In this document: positions 1-7,471 of the stretch, piece after piece
Layout: each line of letters opens with the position of its first letter
Numbering within the stretch: position 1 is the first letter of the stretch
Program-made: the position numbers and the translations under genes
Notes under the pieces: model-generated
Seen by the model: only the letters and a program-made list of their open reading frames with translations
The model's database searches: none
Told to the model about the DNA's origin: nothing
Assembly (NCBI RefSeq): GCF_009720385.1
Contig: NZ_ML769302.1
Span: 654,937-718,936, forward strand
DNA: 64,000 bases
Source: Catellatospora vulcania
GTDB taxonomy: Bacteria > Actinomycetota > Actinomycetes > Mycobacteriales > Micromonosporaceae
Direction: 5' to 3'

Positions 1-228
1 CCGCGCAGCAAGCCCGGGGCTGTCATCACCGACCAGGAGGAGGTGGTGGCCCGCGCCCTGCTGATGGCGGTGGACCAGCGGGTCATCGCGCTGGACGGCA
101 CGGTGCTGCCGCACGCCGTCGACTCCATCTGCCTGCACGGCGACACGCCCGGCGCGGTCGCCCTCGCCCGCGCCGTCCGCGAAGCCCTCCAGTACGCCGA
201 CGTCCGCCTGCGCCCCTTCCTCTCCTGA
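1..228 (+). CDS. pxpA: 5-oxoprolinase subunit A (LamB/YcsF family), C-terminal fragment
   Basis: The open frame runs in from the left edge, so only about the last 75 codons are visible. The end carries the motif SICLHGDTPGAVALARAVR, which is the C-terminal signature of the LamB/YcsF family (cleavage of 5-oxoproline together with PxpB and PxpC). The preceding stretch KPGAVITDQEEVVARAL also fits this family. The identification is from remembered family motifs; the active-site region lies outside the window. Confidence 0.85.
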   Translation, partial: PRSKPGAVITDQEEVVARALLMAVDQRVIALDGTVLPHAVDSICLHGDTPGAVALARAVREALQYADVRLRPFLS

Positions 229-245
229 CCCCCCACCCACCGTGG

Positions 246-297
246 CCGCGACTCCTAAAAGTCGGGGCCAGGTGGGGGTCGAAGCTTAAGAGTTGCG
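246..297. repeat. Degenerate copy of the ACTCTTnAAGAGT palindrome family
   Basis: The short gap between pxpA and the next gene holds CGCGACTCCT followed, about 30 bases on, by AAGAGTTGCG, an imperfect inverted pair. The words match the clear copy at 54531-54594 (CGCAACTCTT with AAGAGTTGCG), so this looks like a decayed member of the same intergenic family. It may also act as a weak bidirectional terminator between the convergent genes. Confidence 0.4.
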
Positions 298-318
298 CCG
301 CGGGAGTCGGGGCGGAGG

Positions 319-2133
319 TCAGGCGTCGAGGCCGCGCAGGATGAGGGGAAGGCGGTCAAGGCCGTCGGGCGTGATGACGACGGGCACGCCCCAGTCCTGA
401 CGGGTCAGGTGGCAGGCCGGGTACTCGGCGTCGGCGTCGCAGGTCGCCGCCTGCGCCACGACCTGGAGCACGCCCTGCGGGACCGCCGGGTTGAGGACCA
501 GCTTGCGGGACAGGTCGGTGGTCACCCCGGACCCTTCGAGCAGCAGCTCGGGCGGAGAGGCGGACACCTCCAGCCGGGTCGGGTCGCCGAAGCTGCGGTC
601 CAGCTTCTGGCCCGGCGCGGGCGTGAAGATGACGTCCAGCGTGATCGTGCCGGCAGCCAGCGGCGACGGCGGCCGCTCGACCTTGTGCCGCCCGCCGTCG
701 ACCACGCCGGCCGTGGTGGCGGCCAGCCGGACCAGCCGGTGCGCGGCCGACTCGACCACGATCACGCTGCCGTCCGCGTCGAGCACGACGTCGCTGGGCT
801 CGGCCAGTCCGCTGTCCACGGTGGACACCGTGCCGTCCTGCCAGCGCCGGACCGCGCCGTTGTACGTGTCGGCGATCAGCACCGAGCCGTCGGGCAGCGC
901 GCACACACCCAGCGGGTGCTGCAGCAGCGCCTGCTCGGCCGGGCCGTCCACGTGCCCGAAGTCGAACAGCCCCTGCCCGACCGCGGTGTGCATCTGCCCG
1001 TCCTCGATCCAGCGCAGCGAGCTGGTCTCCGAGTCGGCGAGCCACAGCCGGCGGCCGTCGGGCGAGGTGGACAGGCCGGACGGCTGCGCCATCCACACCT
1101 GGTCCAGCGCGCCGTCGCGCAGCGCCTCGACGGTGGTGCCCGCGTACAGGCCGACGGTCCGCTTCACCGGGTCGAACCACCACAGCGTGTGCGTGCCCGC
1201 CATGGCGACGATGACCTTGCCGTCGTACCAGGCGACGTCCCACGGCGAGGACAGGTCCATGGCACGGGCGTCGTGGGCGTGGTCGTCGAGGCTGGACCGC
1301 CACTGCTTGCCGGTGCCGGCGACCGTCGTCACGGCCAGGTCGTCCAGGCGTACGCCGCGCAGCAGGTGGTTCACCGTGTCCGCGACGACGACGTCATAGC
1401 CGACCAGGGCGGCGACGTCCGGCGGCAGCAGGCACACGCCCTGCGGCTCGGAGAAGCTCGCCTGCTCGGGGCCGCCGTCGGCGTGCCCGCGCGCGCCCGT
1501 GCCGACGCGCCGTCGCACCGCAGACAGGTCCCGGTCGAGCACGGCCAGGCTGTGCCGGGCCGAGTCGGAGACGAGCACGGTGCCGTCGGGCAGCGGCAGC
1601 GCCTTGCCGGGGAAGCGCAGCAGGGTGTCGCTCGGCGGCGGGGCCACGAACGGGCCGTCGCCGCGGTGCAGCGTGCCCTTCGCCTCGTGCTTGGCGATCA
1701 GCTGGTCCAGCAGCCGGCGCAGGCCTTCGGCGTGGCCCTCGCCGGCCATGTTCGCCACCACGTAGCCCTCGGGGTCGATCACCGACAGGGTCGGCCAGGC
1801 CTTGGCGGCGTACTGCTGCCACATGTCCATGGTCGGGTCGTCAAGCACCGGGTGGTCCACTCCGTAGCGCTCCACCGCGGCGGCCAGCGCCACCGGGTCG
1901 CGCTCGTGCTCGAACTTCGGCGAGTGCACCCCGATGATCACGAGCACGTCGGCGTACTGCTCCTCGAGCGGGCGCAGCTCGTCGAGCACATGCAGGCAGT
2001 TGATACAGCAGAAGGTCCAGAAATCGAGCAGGACGATCTTGCCGCGGAGATCCGCGAGCTTCAGGTCCTTTCCACCGGTGTTCAGCCATGCCCGGCCGCG
2101 CAGCTCAGGCGCGCGCACTCGTACCTCTGCCAT
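319..2133 (-). CDS. Thioredoxin-like / NHL-repeat protein
   Basis: About 604 residues. The N-terminus is a thioredoxin/AhpC-like fold with WTFCCINC near residues 39-46, giving a CxxC pair (CINC), and the motif WPTLSVIDPEG. After about residue 170 come NHL/beta-propeller repeats (PQGVCLLP, HPLGVCALPDGSVLIADTYN, SGLSTSPDGRRLWLADS). This architecture is that of the NHLRC2-like family, whose bacterial role is poorly known; a thiol-redox function is an inference. I chose the inner ATG (MAEVRVRAPE) because CATGAT lies six bases ahead of it, which would suit a leaderless mRNA; a GTG at 2151 is the alternative. No signal peptide is visible. Confidence 0.8.
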   Translation of the reverse strand: MAEVRVRAPELRGRAWLNTGGKDLKLADLRGKIVLLDFWTFCCINCLHVLDELRPLEEQYADVLVIIGVHSPKFEHERDPVALAAAVERYGVDHPVLDDPTMDMWQQYAAKAWPTLSVIDPEGYVVANMAGEGHAEGLRRLLDQLIAKHEAKGTLHRGDGPFVAPPPSDTLLRFPGKALPLPDGTVLVSDSARHSLAVLDRDLSAVRRRVGTGARGHADGGPEQASFSEPQGVCLLPPDVAALVGYDVVVADTVNHLLRGVRLDDLAVTTVAGTGKQWRSSLDDHAHDARAMDLSSPWDVAWYDGKVIVAMAGTHTLWWFDPVKRTVGLYAGTTVEALRDGALDQVWMAQPSGLSTSPDGRRLWLADSETSSLRWIEDGQMHTAVGQGLFDFGHVDGPAEQALLQHPLGVCALPDGSVLIADTYNGAVRRWQDGTVSTVDSGLAEPSDVVLDADGSVIVVESAAHRLVRLAATTAGVVDGGRHKVERPPSPLAAGTITLDVIFTPAPGQKLDRSFGDPTRLEVSASPPELLLEGSGVTTDLSRKLVLNPAVPQGVLQVVAQAATCDADAEYPACHLTRQDWGVPVVITPDGLDRLPLILRGLDA

Positions 2134-2209
2134 CTGCCAATCATGCGACACGCCCCGCCGGGGCCCGGACCGGGTGTGACCATCACTACGACCGCCGCCG
2201 AGCGGACGA

Positions 2210-2249
2210 GACGAAGGGCCCTGTGGTCACCACCACAGGGCCCTTCGTC
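2210..2249 (-). terminator. Strong hairpin terminator of the proline-rich protein gene
   Basis: Two perfect 18-base arms (2210-2227 and 2232-2249, ending in GGGCCC-CTGTGGT type sequence) are separated by a four-base loop. It lies 20 bases beyond the stop of the gene at 2269 and before the next start on the same strand. Confidence 0.8.
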
Positions 2250-2268
2250 ACTTACGAGTTCGGCGAGG

Positions 2269-4587
2269 TCACGGGGTCGGCGTGGCCGCCGGCTCCGACG
2301 GAGCCGTGGACGGCTGGCCGCCCTCCGCGCTGTTGGGCACCAGGCAGAGCACCTTGCTGCCGACGGTGACGTGCGGCTGCGTCTTGTCCGTGCACTGTTC
2401 CTTGCTGTCGCCGACCGAGACGACCTTGTACGTCTGCGGCTCCGTGCAGACGGCCGCGACGGCCAGGCCGCCCGACTGCTTGAGACAGTCCCCGACGCCG
2501 AACGTCGGATCCTGCTCGCCGCCGCTGAGCAGCTTCTGCACGCCGATCAGGACGCCGAAGGCCACCGCGAGCAGCAGCGCGCAGCCCACGACCACCATGA
2601 TGATCACGCGGCCGGTGCGGACCGGCTTGATCTCGACGGCGCCGGTGCCGGTGCCGGTCTCGTCGGGCTTGAACTTGTCGAACTTCGACTGGTCCTGGGC
2701 CAGGGGCGGCGGCGAGTCCATCGGCGGGCGCTGGCCGGGCACGAAGCCCGCGCCAGGCGGAGGACCGGACGGACGGCCCGGCGGCTGCATGGGGCCGCGT
2801 GCCGGCGGACCGGGCGGCGACGAGGGCGGTGCGCCGTACACCGACGGCGGCGGGCCGGCCGGAGCCGGCGGCGCGGCCGGAGGTACGGCGGCGGCCTGCG
2901 GAGCCCCGGCGGGCTGGAGCAGATCGCCGAACGCGTGCTGGCGGGGCTGGCGCTGAGCCGGCGCCGGGGCGCCACCCTGCGGTCCGGCCTGCTCGGGGGC
3001 AGGCGGAGCGGGCTGCTCGGCCGGACGTGCAGGCGCGCCGTACACGGTGGACGAACGGGCGATCGGCGGGGCGGCGTGCGGCTCCGCCGGAACGGGCTGG
3101 GCGCCGGCCACGGTCACCCGAGCGGTGGCCCGCGCGGCACCGGCCGCAGGCCGCGCCGGGGGCGGGGGCGGCGGCGACGTCGGCGCGGCCGCCGGAGTCT
3201 CCGGCTCGACGGGCGCGGACACCGTGGCGGAGCCGTACACCCGACCCTGGGACTTGGGCATCGAAGCGGGCACATCCTCGGCCGGGCTCACCCGGCTGGC
3301 GGTCGGCACCGACACGGAGGCGACCCCGGCGGAGGCGCGCGCCACCGACGGCGGCGGCGTGACCGGGATGGCCGGCGGCGTGCTCACCGGCGTCGTAGGC
3401 GCGGGCGGCGTGCTCACCGGACCGGCGGTCGGCGGCGTGCTCACCGGAGCCGCGGCCGGCTCGTAGGCCGGCGCAGCCGGGGCCGTGGGCTCATACGACG
3501 GGGCCGGCTCGTAGGACGGTGCGGGCTCGTAGGCCGAGGCCGGTTCGTACGACGGCGATGACGCGGGCTCGTGCGACGGCGTCGGCTCGTATGACGATGC
3601 GGGCTCGTACGACGATGCGGGCTCGTACGACGGCGACGGCGACGGCGACGGCTCGTACGACGAGGCAGGCTCGTAGGCCGGCGACGGCGCGGGCGCGTAC
3701 GACGGCGCGGGCTCGTACGACGGCGCGGGCTCATACGACGGGGCGGGCTCATACGACGGCGCCGGCTCGTAGGAGGCGGGCTCGTAGGAGGGCGACGGCG
3801 TCGGCTCGTAGGACGAGGTCGGCGCGTACGGCGCGGGCTCGTACGGCGGCGGGGCCGGCTCGTACGCGGGCGGCGGCTCGTAGGCCGGCGCGGCCGGGGC
3901 CTCCGGCTCGGGGTCCATCAGCGCGGCGACCGCGGGCGGCGGCGTCCACGGGCCGGACGGGGCGCTGGGCTTGGGCGACTCGCCCGCGGCGAAGGCGGCC
4001 CAGGAGACCGAGGAGCTGGCCGGCTCGGCCGGTTGCGGCTCGTAGGCGGGAGCGGCGGGCGGCTGCTCCTGCGGCTGGCCGAAGTCGGAGTAGTCGGGCC
4101 ACTGCTCCGCGGCGGGCGCGGCGGCGGCCGGCTGCCAGGGCTGCTCCGCGGCGGGCTCGGCCTGCCACGGCTGCTCGGCGGGGGTGGACCAGTCCTGCGA
4201 CGTGGCCCAGTCGGGCTGGGCCGACGGCGTCGACCAGTCCGGCTCGGCCGGGGGAGCCGAGGAGACGAACGGCTCGTGCGCCGCGAACGACGACGACATC
4301 TCGTGGCGGACCCCCGGGATCGGCACGACGGCCGGGGCCGGGACGTACGGCGGTTCGTCGCCGGTCGTCGCCGCGGCCGCGGGTTCGGCGGGGAATCCCG
4401 TGAACGCCGGCGGGGCCTGGCCGGCAACCGAGTCCGGCGGGAAAGACTCCTCCGGCGCGCTGCCGTACGGAGTGAAGACCGGGAACTCGTCGGGCGCCGG
4501 CGGCGCTTCGAACAAGCCGAACCCGTTGTTGCGTTCGGCTGCGTCAGCCGGCGGCCAGCCGGACTGCTGCGGTGCCTCGGACGTCAT
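2269..4587 (-). CDS. Proline-rich single-pass membrane protein with SYEPAP repeats
   Basis: About 772 residues. The first 85 percent is low-complexity and rich in Pro, Ala, Ser, Tyr and Glu, with about twenty tandem repeats of the type SYEPAP or YEPAS between roughly residues 240 and 400. It is followed by basic-acid linker DKFKPDETG, one membrane span (VIIMVVVGCALLLAVAFGV) and a C-terminal domain of about 80 residues with four cysteines (GDCL, AVCTEPQ, EQCTDK, VLCLV) that should lie outside the cell. The start is placed at MTSEAPQQ because GAGGGAGG lies about nine bases ahead. The fold recalls small actinobacterial septum/LppU-like extracellular domains, but I cannot assign a function. The repeat region may be a flexible cytoplasmic scaffold. 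Confidence 0.75.
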   Translation of the reverse strand: MTSEAPQQSGWPPADAAERNNGFGLFEAPPAPDEFPVFTPYGSAPEESFPPDSVAGQAPPAFTGFPAEPAAAATTGDEPPYVPAPAVVPIPGVRHEMSSSFAAHEPFVSSAPPAEPDWSTPSAQPDWATSQDWSTPAEQPWQAEPAAEQPWQPAAAAPAAEQWPDYSDFGQPQEQPPAAPAYEPQPAEPASSSVSWAAFAAGESPKPSAPSGPWTPPPAVAALMDPEPEAPAAPAYEPPPAYEPAPPPYEPAPYAPTSSYEPTPSPSYEPASYEPAPSYEPAPSYEPAPSYEPAPSYAPAPSPAYEPASSYEPSPSPSPSYEPASSYEPASSYEPTPSHEPASSPSYEPASAYEPAPSYEPAPSYEPTAPAAPAYEPAAAPVSTPPTAGPVSTPPAPTTPVSTPPAIPVTPPPSVARASAGVASVSVPTASRVSPAEDVPASMPKSQGRVYGSATVSAPVEPETPAAAPTSPPPPPPARPAAGAARATARVTVAGAQPVPAEPHAAPPIARSSTVYGAPARPAEQPAPPAPEQAGPQGGAPAPAQRQPRQHAFGDLLQPAGAPQAAAVPPAAPPAPAGPPPSVYGAPPSSPPGPPARGPMQPPGRPSGPPPGAGFVPGQRPPMDSPPPLAQDQSKFDKFKPDETGTGTGAVEIKPVRTGRVIIMVVVGCALLLAVAFGVLIGVQKLLSGGEQDPTFGVGDCLKQSGGLAVAAVCTEPQTYKVVSVGDSKEQCTDKTQPHVTVGSKVLCLVPNSAEGGQPSTAPSEPAATPTP

Positions 4588-4754
4588 ACGCGCACGCCTC
4601 CCTCTCTTTCGCCAGCCCTGGGGCGACACCGTGCGGAAGGAGCGCAGGGGTCAGGAGCCGAGGGGTGGCGGCCGTGCCCACCGTACCGGTACTCACGCGC
4701 GACCGGAATACGGGAGGTGGGTTCACGTCGGTGGCCTGCCAGGACCGCGACGCA

Positions 4755-4794
4755 TTGCGGCCCCTGTCGCCGGATGGCGCGACAGGGGCCGCAA
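4755..4794 (-). terminator. Perfect 16-bp hairpin after the small ORF
   Basis: TTGCGGCCCCTGTCGC at 4755-4770 is mirrored exactly at 4779-4794 with an eight-base loop. It lies 25 bases downstream of the small minus-strand ORF ending at 4819 and ahead of the proline-rich gene, which supports the small ORF as a separate transcription unit. Confidence 0.7.
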
Positions 4795-4818
4795 CGCTCT
4801 TGGAGGAGGAGAAACGTC

Positions 4819-4962
4819 TCAGTGCAGGCGTACGAAGACGGCTGCCATGGGGTCACCCAGTTCCGCGGCGCGGCGACGGTGCGCGCGCTCGGCGTGGGTG
4901 CGCTCGAGGTGGATCTGCTCGGCGCTGCGGCTCCGCGTCCGCATCTTCTTCATGATGCTCAT
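4819..4962 (-). CDS. Small basic protein, 47 residues
   Basis: A short frame beginning MSIMKKMRTRSRSAEQIHLE. It is rich in Arg, Lys, His and Glu, looks helical, and ends in AAVFVRLH. No Shine-Dalgarno sequence is seen, but AT-rich sequence (GTAATAGT) lies just ahead of the start and would fit a leaderless promoter. A strong hairpin follows the stop. I do not recognise a family; a nucleic-acid-binding or ribosome-associated role is only suggested by charge. An upstream in-frame start at 5109 seems less likely because it overlaps the adjacent permease gene. Confidence 0.5.
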   Translation of the reverse strand: MSIMKKMRTRSRSAEQIHLERTHAERAHRRRAAELGDPMAAVFVRLH

Positions 4963-5050
4963 ACCGACTATTACAGCGTATGGAGCCCTGCTAACTCCAA
5001 CGATTATTCGGTGAGCTGCACCACGGACCGACGATTCGTAGGTGAACGCC

Positions 5051-6658
5051 TCATGACCGCGGGGTGATCGCCGCCAGGAGCTCGGGTTGCCGGTGGTCGA
5101 GGATGTCACCGGCGGTGATCAGCCCGAGCCAGACCGCGCCGCCCGCGTACGCCAGCCCGACCGGCAGGGCCAGCACCGCCCCGACCGAGCCGCCGAGCAG
5201 CACCAGCAGCAGCACGGGCAGGGCCAGCACCATGCCGGCCAGCCACGCCGCCATCGCCAGGAAACTCTTCGCGACGCCGGTGCCCGTGTTGATCGCGAAC
5301 GGGTTCTGGTTCTCCGGCAGGGAGTACGCCGCCCACACCGACACGTGCATCGAGCAGGCCAGCCCGGTGCCGTACGCGGCGAACAGGGTGCCGAACATGA
5401 CCGGGAGCAGCAGCAGGTCCCCGCGCAGCACCGCGTTGAGCACCGCCAGGCCGAGCAGCAGCGGCACGATGTACCACGAGTACGCGACCGTCCTGGCCCG
5501 CAGCTCCGTCCGGCCCGGCACGCCGGACACCACGTGCATCGCGTACGCGGTGCCGTCGTAGCCGAACTGGTTCGCGATGCCGAGCCCGGCCAGCGCGCCG
5601 ACCAGCACCATCGAGCCGCCGTGCACGCTGCTCGCGACGAGGTTGCCATCCGCGCTCGGGCCGAGGTTCGTGACCACCGGCAGGAACACCCCGATCACCG
5701 CGAACGTGATCAGGCTGGCCCGCCGCCGCACGTCGCGCACCCAGTAGCGCAGCTCGCGCGTCACCATCGCGCCGTACGCGGTGCGCGGTTGACGACCGCG
5801 CCCGAAGAACCGGGCGACCGGAGCGCCGGTGGCCGTGCGCACCCGCACCGCCCCGCCGCCGGACGTGCCGAGCATCGCCGACTCCAGCGAATGGGACCAC
5901 CACCACGCCAGCAGCAGGATCGTCACGACCGTGATGGCCAGCCGCGCGGCGACCGCGCCCCAGCGCCCCTGCACCGCGTCGAGGCCCACCACGTACGGCG
6001 CGGCCAGCGGGGTCCAGCCGAGCACGTCGGCGACGGCCGTCAGCCGCTGCGTGCCGACCTGCTGCGCGCCCGAGGTGAGCAGGTACTGCAGCGGGCCCAG
6101 CGACGCGGCGAGCACGGCGAGCACGACCGCGGCCAGGTCGCGGGTCCGGCGGGCGCGCAGGGCGCGGGAGAAACCGCTGGTCACGGCCCGGCTCACCACC
6201 ACACACAGCAGCAGGCCGAGCAGCACGCCGACGGCCGCGACGACGGCCGGCAGCGGGCCCCCGGCCAGGCCCGCGCCGATGGCCAGGCCCGAGGTGGCCA
6301 GCAGCGTCCCGAACGCGGGCACGCCCAGCACCGCGGCGATCAGCAGGCCGCGCAGCAGCGTCGCCCGGGGCAGCGGCAGCAGCGCGAACCGGCCGGGTTC
6401 CAGCGTCTCGTCGACGCCGAACCAGACCAGCGGCATCATGATCCAGCCGAGCACCAGCAGCGTCCCGCCGAACGCGGGGACCAGCGGGCCGAAGTCGGGG
6501 CCGTCGGGCAGGAACGGGATGAGGAAGAACAGCGCCGCCATCGCGCCGTAGAACAGCGCGCAGAGCGCGCCGATCACGAACAGCACCACCTTGCCGGGGC
6601 GGCCGCGGAAGCCGTTGCGCAGCACGCGCAGCTTGAGGCGGGCGAAGGTCAGAGCCAT
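5051..6658 (-). CDS. ABC transporter permease (ABC-2 type exporter)
   Basis: About 535 residues with roughly twelve hydrophobic segments, beginning with a cytoplasmic stretch LKLRVLRNGFRGRPGKV and a first span VVLFVIGALCALFYGAMAALFFL. The gene starts ten bases inside the end of the ATPase gene (6649-7404), so the two are translationally coupled and should form one transporter. ABC-2 type permeases of this size in actinomycetes usually export lipids or small molecules; the substrate cannot be read from sequence. A fragment VWFGVDETLEPGRFALLPLPR lies in a cytoplasmic loop. Confidence 0.85.
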   Translation of the reverse strand: MALTFARLKLRVLRNGFRGRPGKVVLFVIGALCALFYGAMAALFFLIPFLPDGPDFGPLVPAFGGTLLVLGWIMMPLVWFGVDETLEPGRFALLPLPRATLLRGLLIAAVLGVPAFGTLLATSGLAIGAGLAGGPLPAVVAAVGVLLGLLLCVVVSRAVTSGFSRALRARRTRDLAAVVLAVLAASLGPLQYLLTSGAQQVGTQRLTAVADVLGWTPLAAPYVVGLDAVQGRWGAVAARLAITVVTILLLAWWWSHSLESAMLGTSGGGAVRVRTATGAPVARFFGRGRQPRTAYGAMVTRELRYWVRDVRRRASLITFAVIGVFLPVVTNLGPSADGNLVASSVHGGSMVLVGALAGLGIANQFGYDGTAYAMHVVSGVPGRTELRARTVAYSWYIVPLLLGLAVLNAVLRGDLLLLPVMFGTLFAAYGTGLACSMHVSVWAAYSLPENQNPFAINTGTGVAKSFLAMAAWLAGMVLALPVLLLVLLGGSVGAVLALPVGLAYAGGAVWLGLITAGDILDHRQPELLAAITPRS

Positions 6659-7404
6659 GACAGCTCCGAGCCGGTGGCCACGCGCCCGCCGACCACCGCG
6701 ACGAAGGCGTCCTCCAGGGTCCGCCCGGCGCGCACCTCGTCGAGGGAGCCGACGGCGCTGATCCGGCCGTTCGCCATGATCGCGACGTGCGTGCACAGCC
6801 GCTCCACCACCTCCAGCACGTGGCTGGAGAAGATGACCGTGCCGCCGCCGGCGACGTAACGGGTGAGGATGTCGCGGATGGCCGCGCCGCTGACCGGGTC
6901 CACGGCCTCGAACGGCTCGTCGAGCACCAGCAGCCGGGGCGCGTGCAGCAGCGCGCAGGCCAGCGCGATCTTCTTCTTCATACCGGCCGAGTAGTCGATG
7001 ACCAGCGTGCGCCCGGCGTCGGTCAGGGCCAGCACGTCCAGCAGCTCGGTGACCCGGGCGTCGATGACGTCGGGCGCCATGCCGCGCAGCAGGCCCTGGT
7101 AGGTGAGCAGCTCGGTGCCGTCGAGGCGGTCGAAGAGGCGTACGCCGTCGGGCATCACGCCGATCAGCGACTTGGCCCGGACCGGGTCGCGCCACACGTC
7201 GTGGCCGAGCACCAGGGCCCGCCCGGCGTCCGGCCGCAGCAGGCCGACGGCCATGGACAGGGTGGTGGTCTTGCCGGCCCCGTTCGGCCCGAGCAGGCCG
7301 AAGAACGAACCCGCCGGCACCGCCAGGTCCACGCCGTCCACGGCGACCTTGGTGTCGAACCTCTTGACGAGCCCTTGCAGGGCGAACGCGCTGTCCTCGA
7401 TCAC
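6649..7404 (-). CDS. ABC transporter ATP-binding protein
   Basis: About 251 residues. Walker A is GPNGAGKTTT, the signature motif is the variant YSAGMKKK, Walker B is RLLVLDEPFEAVD, and the switch histidine is in VIFSSHVLEVVERL. The YSAGM form is typical of exporters of the CcmA/NatA type. The start is a GTG (VIEDSAFALQGLVKRF); TACAGT lies seven bases ahead and no Shine-Dalgarno site is present, so the mRNA is probably leaderless. Overlaps the permease gene by ten bases. Confidence 0.9.
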   Translation of the reverse strand: MIEDSAFALQGLVKRFDTKVAVDGVDLAVPAGSFFGLLGPNGAGKTTTLSMAVGLLRPDAGRALVLGHDVWRDPVRAKSLIGVMPDGVRLFDRLDGTELLTYQGLLRGMAPDVIDARVTELLDVLALTDAGRTLVIDYSAGMKKKIALACALLHAPRLLVLDEPFEAVDPVSGAAIRDILTRYVAGGGTVIFSSHVLEVVERLCTHVAIMANGRISAVGSLDEVRAGRTLEDAFVAVVGGRVATGSELSWL

Positions 7405-7411
7405 GCGTCCG

Positions 7412-7417
7412 ACTGTA
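7412..7417 (-). promoter_or_regulatory. Candidate -10 element for a leaderless ATPase mRNA
   Basis: TACAGT on the minus strand stands seven bases before the GTG start at 7404, the spacing expected when transcription begins at the start codon itself. Same word and similar spacing as at 11200-11205. Confidence 0.45.
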
Positions 7418-7431
7418 GACGCGCGGGGCCC

Positions 7432-7461
7432 GCCCGTCGCCCCTGCGCAGAGGCGACGGGC
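7432..7461 (-). terminator. Hairpin after the DUF4153-type gene
   Basis: GCCCGTCGCC at 7432-7441 pairs perfectly with GGCGACGGGC at 7452-7461. It stands ten bases beyond the stop at 7472. There is no T-run, as is usual in this genome. Confidence 0.55.
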
Positions 7462-7471
7462 AGGCCGCGGA

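Noticed and set aside
409-3561. Very long open frame on the plus strand
   Set aside because: It lies opposite the thioredoxin-NHL and proline-rich genes and has the Arg/Gly/Val-rich composition of a frame kept open only by high GC.
3473-3790. Short regular repeats looking like a CRISPR array
   Set aside because: The period is 15-18 bases in frame with SYEPAP codons of a real gene; no spacers of constant length and no cas genes.
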